From: Tolypothrix sp. PCC 7712
Lineage (GTDB): Bacteria > Cyanobacteriota > Cyanobacteriia > Cyanobacteriales > Nostocaceae
Direction of reading: 5' to 3'
DNA length: 64,000 nucleotides
Assembly: GCF_025860405.1 (NCBI RefSeq)
Contig: NZ_CP063785.1
Coordinates: 3,038,001 to 3,102,000 of the forward strand
A program made the translations under genes and the position numbers. Below are positions 49,964-58,151 of the stretch, one piece after another; within the stretch, counting starts at the first letter, position 1; each line of letters begins with the position of its first letter. Under the pieces are notes generated by a model. It was not told the DNA's origin. It saw only the letters and a program-made list of their open reading frames with translations, and did not search any database.

Positions 49964-50836
49964 TTACTTTTTCACAACTTGTAACCGCTGTGTCACCATC
50001 GTCATTCCATCTCCGCGGAGGATGACAGCAGAAAGCCATTGGCTACCAGGGGTTGAGGGTGCGCGTCCGACTTTAAAAAGTCCGCCAGATGTGAGTAATT
50101 CTAAATCTACGGGTGTGGGGTTGAGATATTTTTCTGCTTTAATAGGTTCTTCTATAGCTGTACCTAAAAGGAATTCATCGCCTAAGGGTTCTTGAACGAT
50201 CGCATCAAAATTATATTGCTGTCCAACTTGGACTTGTTGTGGTAACTTAACATCAACTTGAGGTGGCTTGCTACCTGAAGTTAGCAGGGTACGTTCCGAC
50301 AAAATATCTTGACGGATGATTTTTGCACCTGCGATTCGCTGACGCGATCTAATTGTGGCGTTGAAACTTAAATTATTACTGTTAGCCGAAGGTAAACCAG
50401 TTATATTAGTGACGGTTTCAGCCACAATACCATTGCCTTGTGATTGCCAAGATTGCAGCTGGGTACTGTATCTTAATTTGGGATATCGTTTCCAGAGGTC
50501 AACTAAGGCTTTTTCTAGAGTTTGGCGATTTAAACCATCGCCATGAGTAAAATTAGGGCTGTAGAATTCGATGACCTTTTTAATATCACCTTGGGTAGCA
50601 GCTGTATCAATTTGTGTCAACAAATTTGTTACTTCGGAAGGTGCGTTTTGTGCGTATTTTCTAGCAGCTACACGCTCAGATGTTGATTTCCTAGAAAGTT
50701 GTGAGTTTCTTGGTGTACTAGCTTGAGTACATTGCCAAGTACTGACGATCCCCAGGGTCACTAAAGATAAAATTAGCCCGATGCTGGTAGGGAATTTGCA
50801 ACGGCGTTTCAGTAATAAAGTAATAATCTTAGTCAT
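49964..50836 (-). CDS. exported or anchored protein with an NTF2-like (SnoaL) domain
   Basis: 290 residues from ATG 50836. An N-terminal hydrophobic segment (IGLILSLVTLGIVSTW) acts as signal or anchor. The NTF2-like part is at about 67-175: LLTQIDTAATQGDIKKVIEF, YSPNFTHGDGLNRQTLEKAL, then LQSWQSQGNGIVAETVTNI. A beta-rich C-terminal region (VDVKLPQQVQVGQQYNFDAI and on) follows. Basic residues near the N terminus (KRRCK) suit export. No catalytic site. It is divergent from murG. Confidence 0.8.
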   Translation of the reverse strand: MTKIITLLLKRRCKFPTSIGLILSLVTLGIVSTWQCTQASTPRNSQLSRKSTSERVAARKYAQNAPSEVTNLLTQIDTAATQGDIKKVIEFYSPNFTHGDGLNRQTLEKALVDLWKRYPKLRYSTQLQSWQSQGNGIVAETVTNITGLPSANSNNLSFNATIRSRQRIAGAKIIRQDILSERTLLTSGSKPPQVDVKLPQQVQVGQQYNFDAIVQEPLGDEFLLGTAIEEPIKAEKYLNPTPVDLELLTSGGLFKVGRAPSTPGSQWLSAVILRGDGMTMVTQRLQVVKK

Positions 50837-50920
50837 TGGCAAGAATTTACTGATTTCACTAGAGAAGGTGAGGAAATTGTTTTATCTTAGTTAAACTAAG
50901 CGCTAAACGGTAGGGTTTTG

Positions 50921-51997
50921 ATGGTAGAAGAAGCACCGATTAGGTTATTAATAGCAGCCAGTGGGACTGGTGGACATTTGTTTCCCGCGATCGCACTGGC
51001 CCAAAAACTTCCAGAATATGAAATTGAATGGTTGGGTGTCCCCAATCGTTTAGAAACTCAGCTTGTACCCAGACATTATCCTTTGCATACTATTGCAGTT
51101 GAAGGGTTTCAGCAAGGTTTTAGCATTTCGTCTCTTCGCATTTTAGGTAAACTCATTGGTTCCATTCTGGATGTGAGACGCATCCTCAAACAAGGTAAAT
51201 TTCAGGGATTGTTTACCACGGGAGGTTATATAGCAGGCCCCGCCGTGATTGCGGCGCGTTCTCTAGGAATACCTGTAGTTTTCCACGAATCTAACGCTTT
51301 ACCTGGTAAGGTAACACGCTTTTTCGGCCCTTGGTGTGATGCTATGGCTGTAGGTTTTGATGTAGCTGCCCAGTATTTGCCCCGTGCTAAAAATGTTTAT
51401 GTTGGGACTCCAGTGCGATCGCAATTCCTCGATTCAGGAATCAATGTATCACTAGATTTACCCATTCCTGATGGTGTTCCCTTAATTGTTGTCTTTGGTG
51501 GTAGTCAAGGCGCAGTCGCAATTAATCAGTTAGTCCGTCAATCTGCACCCGCTTGGTTTGCAGCTGGCGCTTATGTAGTGCATTTAACAGGAGATAAAGA
51601 TCCCGAAGCAGATAGTCTCCAGCATCCCCAATATATCGCCTTGCCGTTTTACGATAATATGGCGGCGTTGTTGCGACGGGCAAATTTAGCCATAAGTCGT
51701 TCTGGTGCAGGTAGCTTAACAGAATTGGCGGTGTGTGGTACGCCAGCGATTTTGATTCCTTACCCCTTTGCAGCCGAAGACCATCAAACCTACAATGCCA
51801 AGGTATTTACCAAAGTAGGTGCAGCCTTAGCATTCCCGCAGTCAGAGTTAACTGCTGAGATATTGCAGAATCAGGTTTTAGAATTATTGCACTCACCTAG
51901 CGAACTAGCCAAGATGGGAGAGAAAGCAAAAGCGATCGCAATTCCCGACAGTGCTGATAAATTAGCGCAATTACTGCGTGAAGTAGTGGAAAGGTAG
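50921..51997 (+). CDS. murG: UDP-N-acetylglucosamine:lipid I N-acetylglucosaminyltransferase
   Basis: 358 residues from ATG 50921 (a TTG precedes it). GT28 motifs: the glycine loop AASGTGGHLFPAIALAQ, GLFTTGGYIAGPAVIAA, VFHESNALPGKVTRFFG, the second-domain loop VVFGGSQGAVAIN and the UDP-GlcNAc site LAISRSGAGSLTELAVCGTP with PYPFAAEDHQTYNA. MurG makes lipid II on the cytoplasmic face of the membrane. It stands outside a dcw-type cluster, as is usual in cyanobacteria. Confidence 0.97.
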   Translation: MVEEAPIRLLIAASGTGGHLFPAIALAQKLPEYEIEWLGVPNRLETQLVPRHYPLHTIAVEGFQQGFSISSLRILGKLIGSILDVRRILKQGKFQGLFTTGGYIAGPAVIAARSLGIPVVFHESNALPGKVTRFFGPWCDAMAVGFDVAAQYLPRAKNVYVGTPVRSQFLDSGINVSLDLPIPDGVPLIVVFGGSQGAVAINQLVRQSAPAWFAAGAYVVHLTGDKDPEADSLQHPQYIALPFYDNMAALLRRANLAISRSGAGSLTELAVCGTPAILIPYPFAAEDHQTYNAKVFTKVGAALAFPQSELTAEILQNQVLELLHSPSELAKMGEKAKAIAIPDSADKLAQLLREVVER

Positions 51998-52144
51998 AAA
52001 ATAAACTACTAAATGCAGAGTATGAGGAGTGACTTTTTTAGATCTGCATATTTTTTGGTGGATGAATCTGGCGTAAATAGATGCTTTCAACTGTAGGAAA
52101 AACCGTAATTCCTACAATAAGAATTGATGAAACAGCAAAAACAT

Positions 52145-52185
52145 TAAACCGTTGACTATAGCAGCACAGAAATATCAACGGTTTA
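52145..52185. repeat. 11-base-pair inverted repeat after murG
   Basis: TAAACCGTTGA (52145-52155) pairs perfectly with TCAACGGTTTA (52175-52185) around a 19-base loop. There is no clear T-run on the plus strand. It could be a weak terminator for murG or a protein-binding site. A leftward frame across this region (52292 to 52038) is not convincing. Confidence 0.5.
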
Positions 52186-52298
52186 GCATATTTTGATGAT
52201 CTCAACAGACGAGCAAAACGATCCCCATGCAGATGACATTTTGATTCCTGTCTCGATATGCTTAATTTATAACGAGTTCTCATTTCGAGCAAACCAAA

Positions 52299-52775
52299 AT
52301 GCTAGCAAGTAGTGTCATGCAACGATTGGCCTGTAGTTCTTTAATTATTTCATCTTTAATTGCAATAGCAGGACATTCAGCTATGGCTCAAAGTCCGATA
52401 ATTCATGCTCAAATGGGGATCAATTACGCAGCAAAAGTCAAGGTTTTTGATAGCAATTATAAAATTAAAATTGCTCAATCCTCGAGCGTAATTGATGAAA
52501 AAGCTGCCGTTGATTTAGTAGCTAAGTTACCACAAGTCAAACGTAAAGATAGAGAAATTGAACGTCTTTCTAAGGGAAAGATCCGTGTTGCTACAATAAT
52601 TGATAGTTTACCAACTCCCGAAGCACCTTACTACACAGTGCGAGTCGTGGAAAATCATGTAGACCATGTTGACACCATTTATTTATTCCGGGTCTTGAAT
52701 CCCAGTGGTAACATTCAAGTTTACGATATTCTCAAGGATGAATATATCTCCTTAGAAACATGGAAACCTAATTAA
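52299..52775 (+). CDS. small secreted protein of unknown function
   Basis: 158 residues. A signal peptide (CSSLIISSLIAIAGHSAMAQ; cleavage AMA-Q) starts from ATG 52299 or 52317. The mature part has a helix DEKAAVDLVAKLPQVKRKDR and strands PYYTVRVVENHVDHVDTIYL, FRVLNPSGNIQVYDILKDEY. This is a small alpha/beta fold with no catalytic motif. The gene for a DUF6737-like membrane protein begins 11 bases after its stop, so they are likely co-transcribed. Confidence 0.8.
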   Translation: MLASSVMQRLACSSLIISSLIAIAGHSAMAQSPIIHAQMGINYAAKVKVFDSNYKIKIAQSSSVIDEKAAVDLVAKLPQVKRKDREIERLSKGKIRVATIIDSLPTPEAPYYTVRVVENHVDHVDTIYLFRVLNPSGNIQVYDILKDEYISLETWKPN

Positions 52776-52786
52776 CAATTTGTAAA

Positions 52787-53032
52787 ATGCAAGAAAAAAA
52801 GCCCATAAGTCCGTGGAATTACAAGCCTTGGTGGTGTCAACCCTGGTCTATAGTTCTTACAGGTATCACGCTGATTAGTGGTAGCTGGCTAGTATTTAAA
52901 ACTATTTGGCTAACAGTTATCATTTCTATACCTATCTTGGTTTGGATGGGCTTTTTTCTATTAATCTGGCCGCAACTAATTATTCGCAGTGGTATTTTAG
53001 ATTCTTACCAAAACCAAAATTTAGATAATTGA
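52787..53032 (+). CDS. small two-helix membrane protein (DUF6737-like)
   Basis: 81 residues with NYKPWWCQPWSIVLTGITL at the N terminus and two hydrophobic helices (~23-42 and ~44-64: WLTVIISIPILVWMGFFLLI, WPQLII). The Trp-rich start and the length match a cyanobacterial family I recall as DUF6737. Function is unknown. It follows the secreted protein gene closely. Confidence 0.8.
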   Translation: MQEKKPISPWNYKPWWCQPWSIVLTGITLISGSWLVFKTIWLTVIISIPILVWMGFFLLIWPQLIIRSGILDSYQNQNLDN

Positions 53033-53360
53033 TGATTTTGGGTTGCAGTCTCGTGATCAAACTATAATTTGATTTCAGAAATAAACGTAGTGGCGTGTCT
53101 AGCCTTAAATGTTGCATTAGAGATTAAATTTATCCGCACGGCAGTTGCTTCAAGTCGGGAAACCCGCCCAACGCACTGCCTTGTTTATCTGCGTTTATCT
53201 GCGGTTAATTTTTTCTAATCTAACGCACTATTTTAGCCTTGCCACGCTAGTAGGATGCGTTAGCAGCGAGAGTACGGCATCAGCGCCAAAGCTGAAATTT
53301 TTTCAGAAATCAAATCAGATTCCTATTGTAATCAAATATCTGCAATCATTCACTGAATTT
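53033..53360. other. intergenic with a dispersed repeat, no gene seen
   Basis: Contains GTAGTGGCGTGTCTAGCCTT (53088-53107) and TAGGATGCGTTAGCAGCGAG (53251-53270), both of dispersed cyanobacterial repeat type. Frames open here are not credible genes. It is the upstream region of the PsaJ-like gene. Confidence 0.5.
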
Positions 53361-53371
53361 AGGAGTAATCA

Positions 53372-53521
53372 ATGCAGAAATCCAACGACCAATCACGTTA
53401 TTTTCAGAAATATCTTTCTCTTGCACCAGTTCTGGCTGTACTAACTATATCCAGAGCCTTTTCTATATGGGCGCTTTTTAATTTTATCTTCCCCGATTTG
53501 CTTTTTTATCCCATGCCATAA
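53372..53521 (+). CDS. PsaJ-like photosystem I small subunit, divergent
   Basis: 49 residues, exactly the usual PsaJ length, with AGGAG six bases before the ATG. It reads MQKSNDQSRYFQKYLSLAPV, LAVLTISRAFSIWALFNFIF, PDLLFYPMP. The APV stretch before one transmembrane helix and the terminal FPDLLFxPxP are PsaJ hallmarks. In typical PsaJ an LIEFNRFFPDLLFHP-like end supplies Glu (residue 28) and His (residue 39) as chlorophyll ligands; aligned here these positions are Leu and Tyr. It is therefore a divergent paralog. It stands alone without psaF and is followed by a strong hairpin. Confidence 0.78.
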   Translation: MQKSNDQSRYFQKYLSLAPVLAVLTISRAFSIWALFNFIFPDLLFYPMP

Positions 53522-53570
53522 TCATGAGTAATCTGCTTTAAAAAGACGCAATTACCTATCAATGATTATG

Positions 53571-53608
53571 TTTCAGGCAGAAATTTAAATTCTGCCTGAA
53601 ATTATCTT
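53571..53608 (+). terminator. strong hairpin after the PsaJ-like gene
   Basis: TTTCAGGCAGAA (53571-53582) pairs perfectly over 12 bases with TTCTGCCTGAAA (53590-53601), followed by TTATCTTTA. It lies 50 bases after the stop and 36 bases before the end of the convergent SDR gene. Confidence 0.7.
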
Positions 53609-53643
53609 TAATTACAATTAAAAAGTCTATATCAATTCACAAT

Positions 53644-54447
53644 TTATTTAACTTCCTGCATATTTTTCACAATTTTTGTAACCAAATTCCTAGGTGTAAA
53701 TCTCACAATTTCTGCCAGAATTTTATTTTTCAACCCAGGAATAGCAACAGTTTTACCTTCCATTAAGGCACGATAGCCGATTTTGGCGACTGTTTCTGCA
53801 TCCATCATATTATTATTTTCTATTTGCTTTGCACCTGCAAGCCCTGTGCGTTCATGAAAAGCTGATTCTGTAGGCCCGGGACAAAGGGCTGTTACAGTGA
53901 CACCTGTATTTTCTAATTCACTTGCTAGTGCTTGAGAGAAGGATAAAATATAGGCTTTGGTAGCAAAATAAACTGCCATTAAAGGGCCTGGTTGAAAAGC
54001 AGCTGCGGAAGCAAGATTTAAGATTTTACCCTCACCTTTGCTCACCATATCTTTGAGGAATAACTTAGTTAAATGAGTCAGAGTGACTAAATTTACTTGC
54101 AGCATATCTAGTTCAGTATTCAAGTTGGTTTCACTAAATAGCCCATGAATACCAAACCCTGCATTATTTACTAACACATCAATCTGAATAGATTCTTGTT
54201 GTAATTCTGCAAAAATCTCTTCTGGCGAACTTTTTATAGATAAATCCTTAACTATTGGTTTTACCCAAATGTCAAATTGCTGCCTAATTTTATCAGTAAC
54301 ATCCGCTAGCCTTTGCGCCATGATATCTATTAATACGAGATTATAGTTATTTTGGGCAAAAATATATGCCAACTCATAGCCAATCCCGTTAGCCGCGCCT
54401 GTAATCAGAACGGTTTTTTTGTAATTGTATTGCTGTGCTTTGTTCAT
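53644..54447 (-). CDS. short-chain dehydrogenase/reductase (DltE/YqjQ-like group)
   Basis: 267 residues. VLITGAANGIGYELAYIFAQ, VNNAGFGIHGLFSE, Ser in LNLASAAAFQPGPLMAVYFA with YFATK, and the tail CPGPTESAFHERTG. A C-terminal basic segment ends NLVTKIVKNMQEVK. Acidic D in LVLIDIMAQ after the second strand suggests NAD(H). Substrate unknown. It is convergent with the PsaJ-like gene. Confidence 0.92.
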   Translation of the reverse strand: MNKAQQYNYKKTVLITGAANGIGYELAYIFAQNNYNLVLIDIMAQRLADVTDKIRQQFDIWVKPIVKDLSIKSSPEEIFAELQQESIQIDVLVNNAGFGIHGLFSETNLNTELDMLQVNLVTLTHLTKLFLKDMVSKGEGKILNLASAAAFQPGPLMAVYFATKAYILSFSQALASELENTGVTVTALCPGPTESAFHERTGLAGAKQIENNNMMDAETVAKIGYRALMEGKTVAIPGLKNKILAEIVRFTPRNLVTKIVKNMQEVK

Positions 54448-54974
54448 AAGAGAAAATATGTAGATTATACCTAATGGGTTTGGCGTGTCTAAAAATTATG
54501 CAAAATAATTGCGGAACAAAATAGAAATATTTAGCGTCCTTAATTTATTGGAAATATGAGTTACAAATTTTATATTGTAACCCATAAAAACCAATAATTA
54601 AGCTCCTCTCTTTTGAATATAGTTCCATGCCTATAAAGCTGTTGTATATCTCAAGACAAACTGCAAAACTCATAAAGTTATGGTTTGCCAACAATAGCTT
54701 TAACTAATACCAAAGTAGTATTCTGAAAATCTCTAGGATGATTTTTACTTTCCAGATGTCATCCAAATATAAAATGCGCTAGAATAGCCTATTTATAAGA
54801 TATTGGGTGTTAATTGTAAGTTGCGATCGCTACAAGTTCTCAACAGCCCCAATATCAAAATTAAGTTTAATTATGAACATATCTAAAACCGTATATTTAT
54901 ATAAGCAAAAAAAATAATCATGTAATTTGAATTACATGATTATTACATTGAGGATTACTTGATGCGATCAATTT
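54448..54974. other. intergenic, no gene seen
   Basis: 527 AT-rich bases between the SDR and the polysaccharide cluster. TGTAATTTGAATTACATGAT near 54920-54939 is a short palindrome, AT-only in its T tail, that could terminate the flippase transcript. No frame was supported. Confidence 0.5.
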
Positions 54975-56384
54975 TTAAGCTGCCGATCGCCTAGCTGCCC
55001 AAATATCCAAAGGAATCTTACGAATACCCGGACAATAAATAAATATTGCCCCATAGCTAACAACTAGCACTCCCACTGCTGCAACTGGTGGTAAGAACAC
55101 ACCAGCAAACATAGAAATTGTCGAGACTAAGGTAATCCAAAAGGCATCCCAATAATCGGGTGAACCAAATAACTTAGCGATCGATTTATGAAGCAAGTAG
55201 AAGCTGGGTAAAGCCAGAATTTCTGACAAACCGTATCCCCACAATCCCATAAGGGGGAGGAAAATTATGGTTGCTAACCACAGAACGCCTACATACCAAG
55301 CATTACGATGAGCAATTTCATAGTTATGCCCTACAGCATACAAACTAGATGTATGCAGTTCAAAAATCGCTCCTACCAAAACTCCTACTGCAATGAAGGG
55401 AAAGATTTGGGCACTGATTAACCACTTATGAGAGAACATTAAAGGAATTAACCAGGCAGAAGTACAAGAAAAGGCAGCACAAATCGGCCCAATTAATAGA
55501 GCCTGATATGTCATTCCTTTGCTAATTGCCTTGCGAGTTTGTTCTGGCTTATCCACTAATTTTGCCATCACGCTAATGGACATCCGCCGCACCACCAAAC
55601 GCAAGATTGCTAATTGCTCTGCCAATCGCATGGCAATACTGATGTAGCCAACTATCTCCGTACCGCCTAAACGACTCACTAATAAAGGCAATCTTAATCT
55701 TCTCAGGTTTAAAATTCCATCAGAGCCAGAATAGGTAAGTCCATAATTTATAGCGGGTTTAACTACCTTCCATTGCCAACTCCAGCGCCAAGGAACGGGA
55801 TAATAATAGTACGCCATTACTAGTTGGACTAAATATCCCAAAACTGTGCCAATAATCGGCCCCCAATAGCCCCAGCCAATTAATACGAGGGGAATTGCCG
55901 AAACATACAACACCACACGAGAAACTGCTTCTAACAAACCCACCTTGTCAAAACTCAGTTCTCGTTCCAACATACTAGTCGGAACTCGACTCACCATATC
56001 CATCCACAGCGCAGGTAAGACGGCTTGTAATGCACCTGTTACCTCTGGCTCTTTTGTCCACCAGCCAACAAGGGGAGACGCACACCACAATACAGCACAA
56101 ATCGCTATTCCCAAAAAGTTATAAAATGCTTGGATTTGTGCGGGTTCTTCATCAGTAAGATTTGGCTGACGTACTAGGTAAACTTGCAATCCCAAACGGC
56201 AGACTTGATTTAAAAAATAAAAAATACTTAAAACAATAGTGACAATACCGTATAAACCTGGGCCTAACATCCGAGCAATTACTAGCACATTCACCATTGA
56301 AAGAGCTGCGACTAGTAACTGTCTAAGTGTCATTGAGACACCACCGCGAATAATTTTTCCTTTAATATCTTTTGTATTAGACAT
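54975..56384 (-). CDS. polysaccharide flippase (Wzx-like, MOP superfamily)
   Basis: 469 residues with about 12 hydrophobic segments. The opening GGVSMTLRQLLVAALSMVNV, VIARMLGPGLYGIVTIVLSI is the typical Wzx/RfbX start, followed by LSFDKVGLLEAVSRVVLYVS. It moves lipid-linked repeat units across the inner membrane. It lies 96 bases downstream of the ligase/polymerase-like gene in a run of six minus-strand polysaccharide genes. Confidence 0.9.
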   Translation of the reverse strand: MSNTKDIKGKIIRGGVSMTLRQLLVAALSMVNVLVIARMLGPGLYGIVTIVLSIFYFLNQVCRLGLQVYLVRQPNLTDEEPAQIQAFYNFLGIAICAVLWCASPLVGWWTKEPEVTGALQAVLPALWMDMVSRVPTSMLERELSFDKVGLLEAVSRVVLYVSAIPLVLIGWGYWGPIIGTVLGYLVQLVMAYYYYPVPWRWSWQWKVVKPAINYGLTYSGSDGILNLRRLRLPLLVSRLGGTEIVGYISIAMRLAEQLAILRLVVRRMSISVMAKLVDKPEQTRKAISKGMTYQALLIGPICAAFSCTSAWLIPLMFSHKWLISAQIFPFIAVGVLVGAIFELHTSSLYAVGHNYEIAHRNAWYVGVLWLATIIFLPLMGLWGYGLSEILALPSFYLLHKSIAKLFGSPDYWDAFWITLVSTISMFAGVFLPPVAAVGVLVVSYGAIFIYCPGIRKIPLDIWAARRSAA

Positions 56385-56480
56385 TTATAGAAACATCTTG
56401 ATTTTAGTTAGAGGAATAATAGTGATGGGATGAGATTGATGCATCATAATTACAGATGGGATTACCATTACCAAAATTGC

Positions 56481-57983
56481 TTATTCAGAGCGTGACAAGC
56501 GACGGCGTTTAGAATTCTTTTGATAATTAAAGTATTTCTGTTTTGTAGATGTAGCTGAATCAAATTCAGCAGTTATCGGTTTATCCCAATCCCAGCCAGC
56601 TACAGCTAATAAAGTCCACCAGTAGAAAAATAAAGTAGTGTGATTCCAAACATTTCCCGCTAACATCCCTACTAACATAGAAACAAGAAACGCCAGCAGA
56701 ATAAAACAGAGATTGCGTTTCGATGAATTAGGTGGAACAGAGTAAGCTAATTGGAACAGACGAACAAATAAGGCACCAATTAAAAACAAAAATAGAATAA
56801 ATCCAAAAATTCCTTCTTCTGCTAAAAATCTCACATAATCATTATGAGAATAGCTAGCCAGAGGAGTTAAGAACCTAGAGGTGTCTAATCCATATCCTAA
56901 AAGTGGTGAATATCTCCATTTTTCTAGTAAGAATGTCCACTGAGCAATCCGCCAATTAAAACTATTACCATCACTCCATTGCAACAAAATTGCCCGAGAT
57001 ACATCAATATCTGGATTTAATAGTGGTGTTCCATACAAAGATTGCAAGCGCTCTTGTCCCATAGGTGAGCTAGCAAAGAAAAATAACACCAACCCAAACA
57101 GTAAAATACCACCAATTAAGTTGACTATATTCATTTTTGGTGCCACTAATGCTGGAATAAAAGCAACCAGCATCACCAATCCTGTTAATGATTTACTACT
57201 AACTAAGAAAAAAGCCAGTGCCGCAACTAAGATTAGCCAGGGTAAGCGTTGCTTTACCTGCCCAATTTTCCAAAGTGCAAGACTGAGGAAAAACAATGAA
57301 AATGTAGCAAATGCATTAGGATGTCCCAGGGTTCCATTCATTCGCGATCCAGCTTCAATAGCATATCCGCTTTGAAATACTAGAAACGAAGGCAGCATTG
57401 ATGGTGGTAACAAGATTTGCAAAGTAGCTGCGGTGATGGGAATAATCAAACTTAAGAATAAGTAAGAAATTACTTTCTCTGCAGTTAGTCGCTCCTTAAG
57501 TTGCATGACTAACAGGTAAATCATTAATCCCGAAAATACTCTTATCCATTCCCGTATAGCTACTGGTAAGTATGAGGCTCCTAGCCCTAACCCACCTATT
57601 GCTTGTAAAACTACCCATAATCCTTGCAGAGCAATCCATCCCGCTAGCAACCACCAAAATCCATCGGTGTGTATTTTTTGTCTGCGTAGCAAGAGAACTG
57701 CCACATAAAGCAATGCCAAGATATCTATTCCGACACCAAATGCGGCAGGTAGTTGCTGATCGGAAAAGGCATCTAAAGCACTGCGTAAAATTAATAAACC
57801 TAAAACGGTTTGCTCAAAATTTTTAAAGAAATTGATGAGGATAGCAATAGCAACAAAAAGCGCAACTATATACAGTGGTTGTAAGTTTGCAACCACACCA
57901 ACAATAATGCTAAAAATAAGCCCTAAAACACTAATCCAAATGGTAGGACGAAAAAGAATATTGCTACCTTGATCTATTGCCAT
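56481..57983 (-). CDS. O-antigen ligase/polymerase-like membrane protein (Wzy/WaaL family)
   Basis: 500 residues, about 10-12 membrane segments, with a large outside loop after residue 300 that includes LLLQWSDGNSFNWRIAQWTF and PLLGYGLDTSRFL, SYSHNDYVRFLAEEGIFGFI. The HND-x-x-R-F-L-x-E-G pattern is the O-antigen ligase domain hallmark. It either polymerises or ligates the cluster's polysaccharide. C terminus is basic (KKNSKRRRLSRSE). Confidence 0.9.
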   Translation of the reverse strand: MAIDQGSNILFRPTIWISVLGLIFSIIVGVVANLQPLYIVALFVAIAILINFFKNFEQTVLGLLILRSALDAFSDQQLPAAFGVGIDILALLYVAVLLLRRQKIHTDGFWWLLAGWIALQGLWVVLQAIGGLGLGASYLPVAIREWIRVFSGLMIYLLVMQLKERLTAEKVISYLFLSLIIPITAATLQILLPPSMLPSFLVFQSGYAIEAGSRMNGTLGHPNAFATFSLFFLSLALWKIGQVKQRLPWLILVAALAFFLVSSKSLTGLVMLVAFIPALVAPKMNIVNLIGGILLFGLVLFFFASSPMGQERLQSLYGTPLLNPDIDVSRAILLQWSDGNSFNWRIAQWTFLLEKWRYSPLLGYGLDTSRFLTPLASYSHNDYVRFLAEEGIFGFILFLFLIGALFVRLFQLAYSVPPNSSKRNLCFILLAFLVSMLVGMLAGNVWNHTTLFFYWWTLLAVAGWDWDKPITAEFDSATSTKQKYFNYQKNSKRRRLSRSE

Positions 57984-58109
57984 TATCTGTCAAGTATGTA
58001 TTTGTCTCATCCAAACAGTTAACTAATACAGCATTGAATAAATAGAGTCACCCTTGTAAACAATCACAAGAATTGATGTATGAAACTTTTGATTTTTTGA
58101 TTTTTGTAC

Positions 58110-58129
58110 AGACGCGATTAATCGCGTCT
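58110..58129. repeat. perfect 20-base palindrome AGACGCGATTAATCGCGTCT
   Basis: A dispersed element seen also (one mismatch) at 23977-23995. It lies 23 bases downstream of the Wzc-like gene's stop codon, and TGTAACTTTT follows on the plus strand. On the minus strand it could act as a terminator for the Wzc-like gene. Confidence 0.75.
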
Positions 58130-58151
58130 CTGTAACTTTTGCCTTGTTGTA

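Noticed and set aside
52038..52292. 84-codon minus-strand frame between murG and the secreted protein gene
   Set aside because: Cys/Arg-rich translation, no ribosome binding site, covers an inverted repeat, no family resemblance.
53145..53444. 99-codon plus-strand frame overlapping the PsaJ-like gene
   Set aside because: Overlaps the better-supported psaJ-like frame in another phase and includes dispersed repeat.
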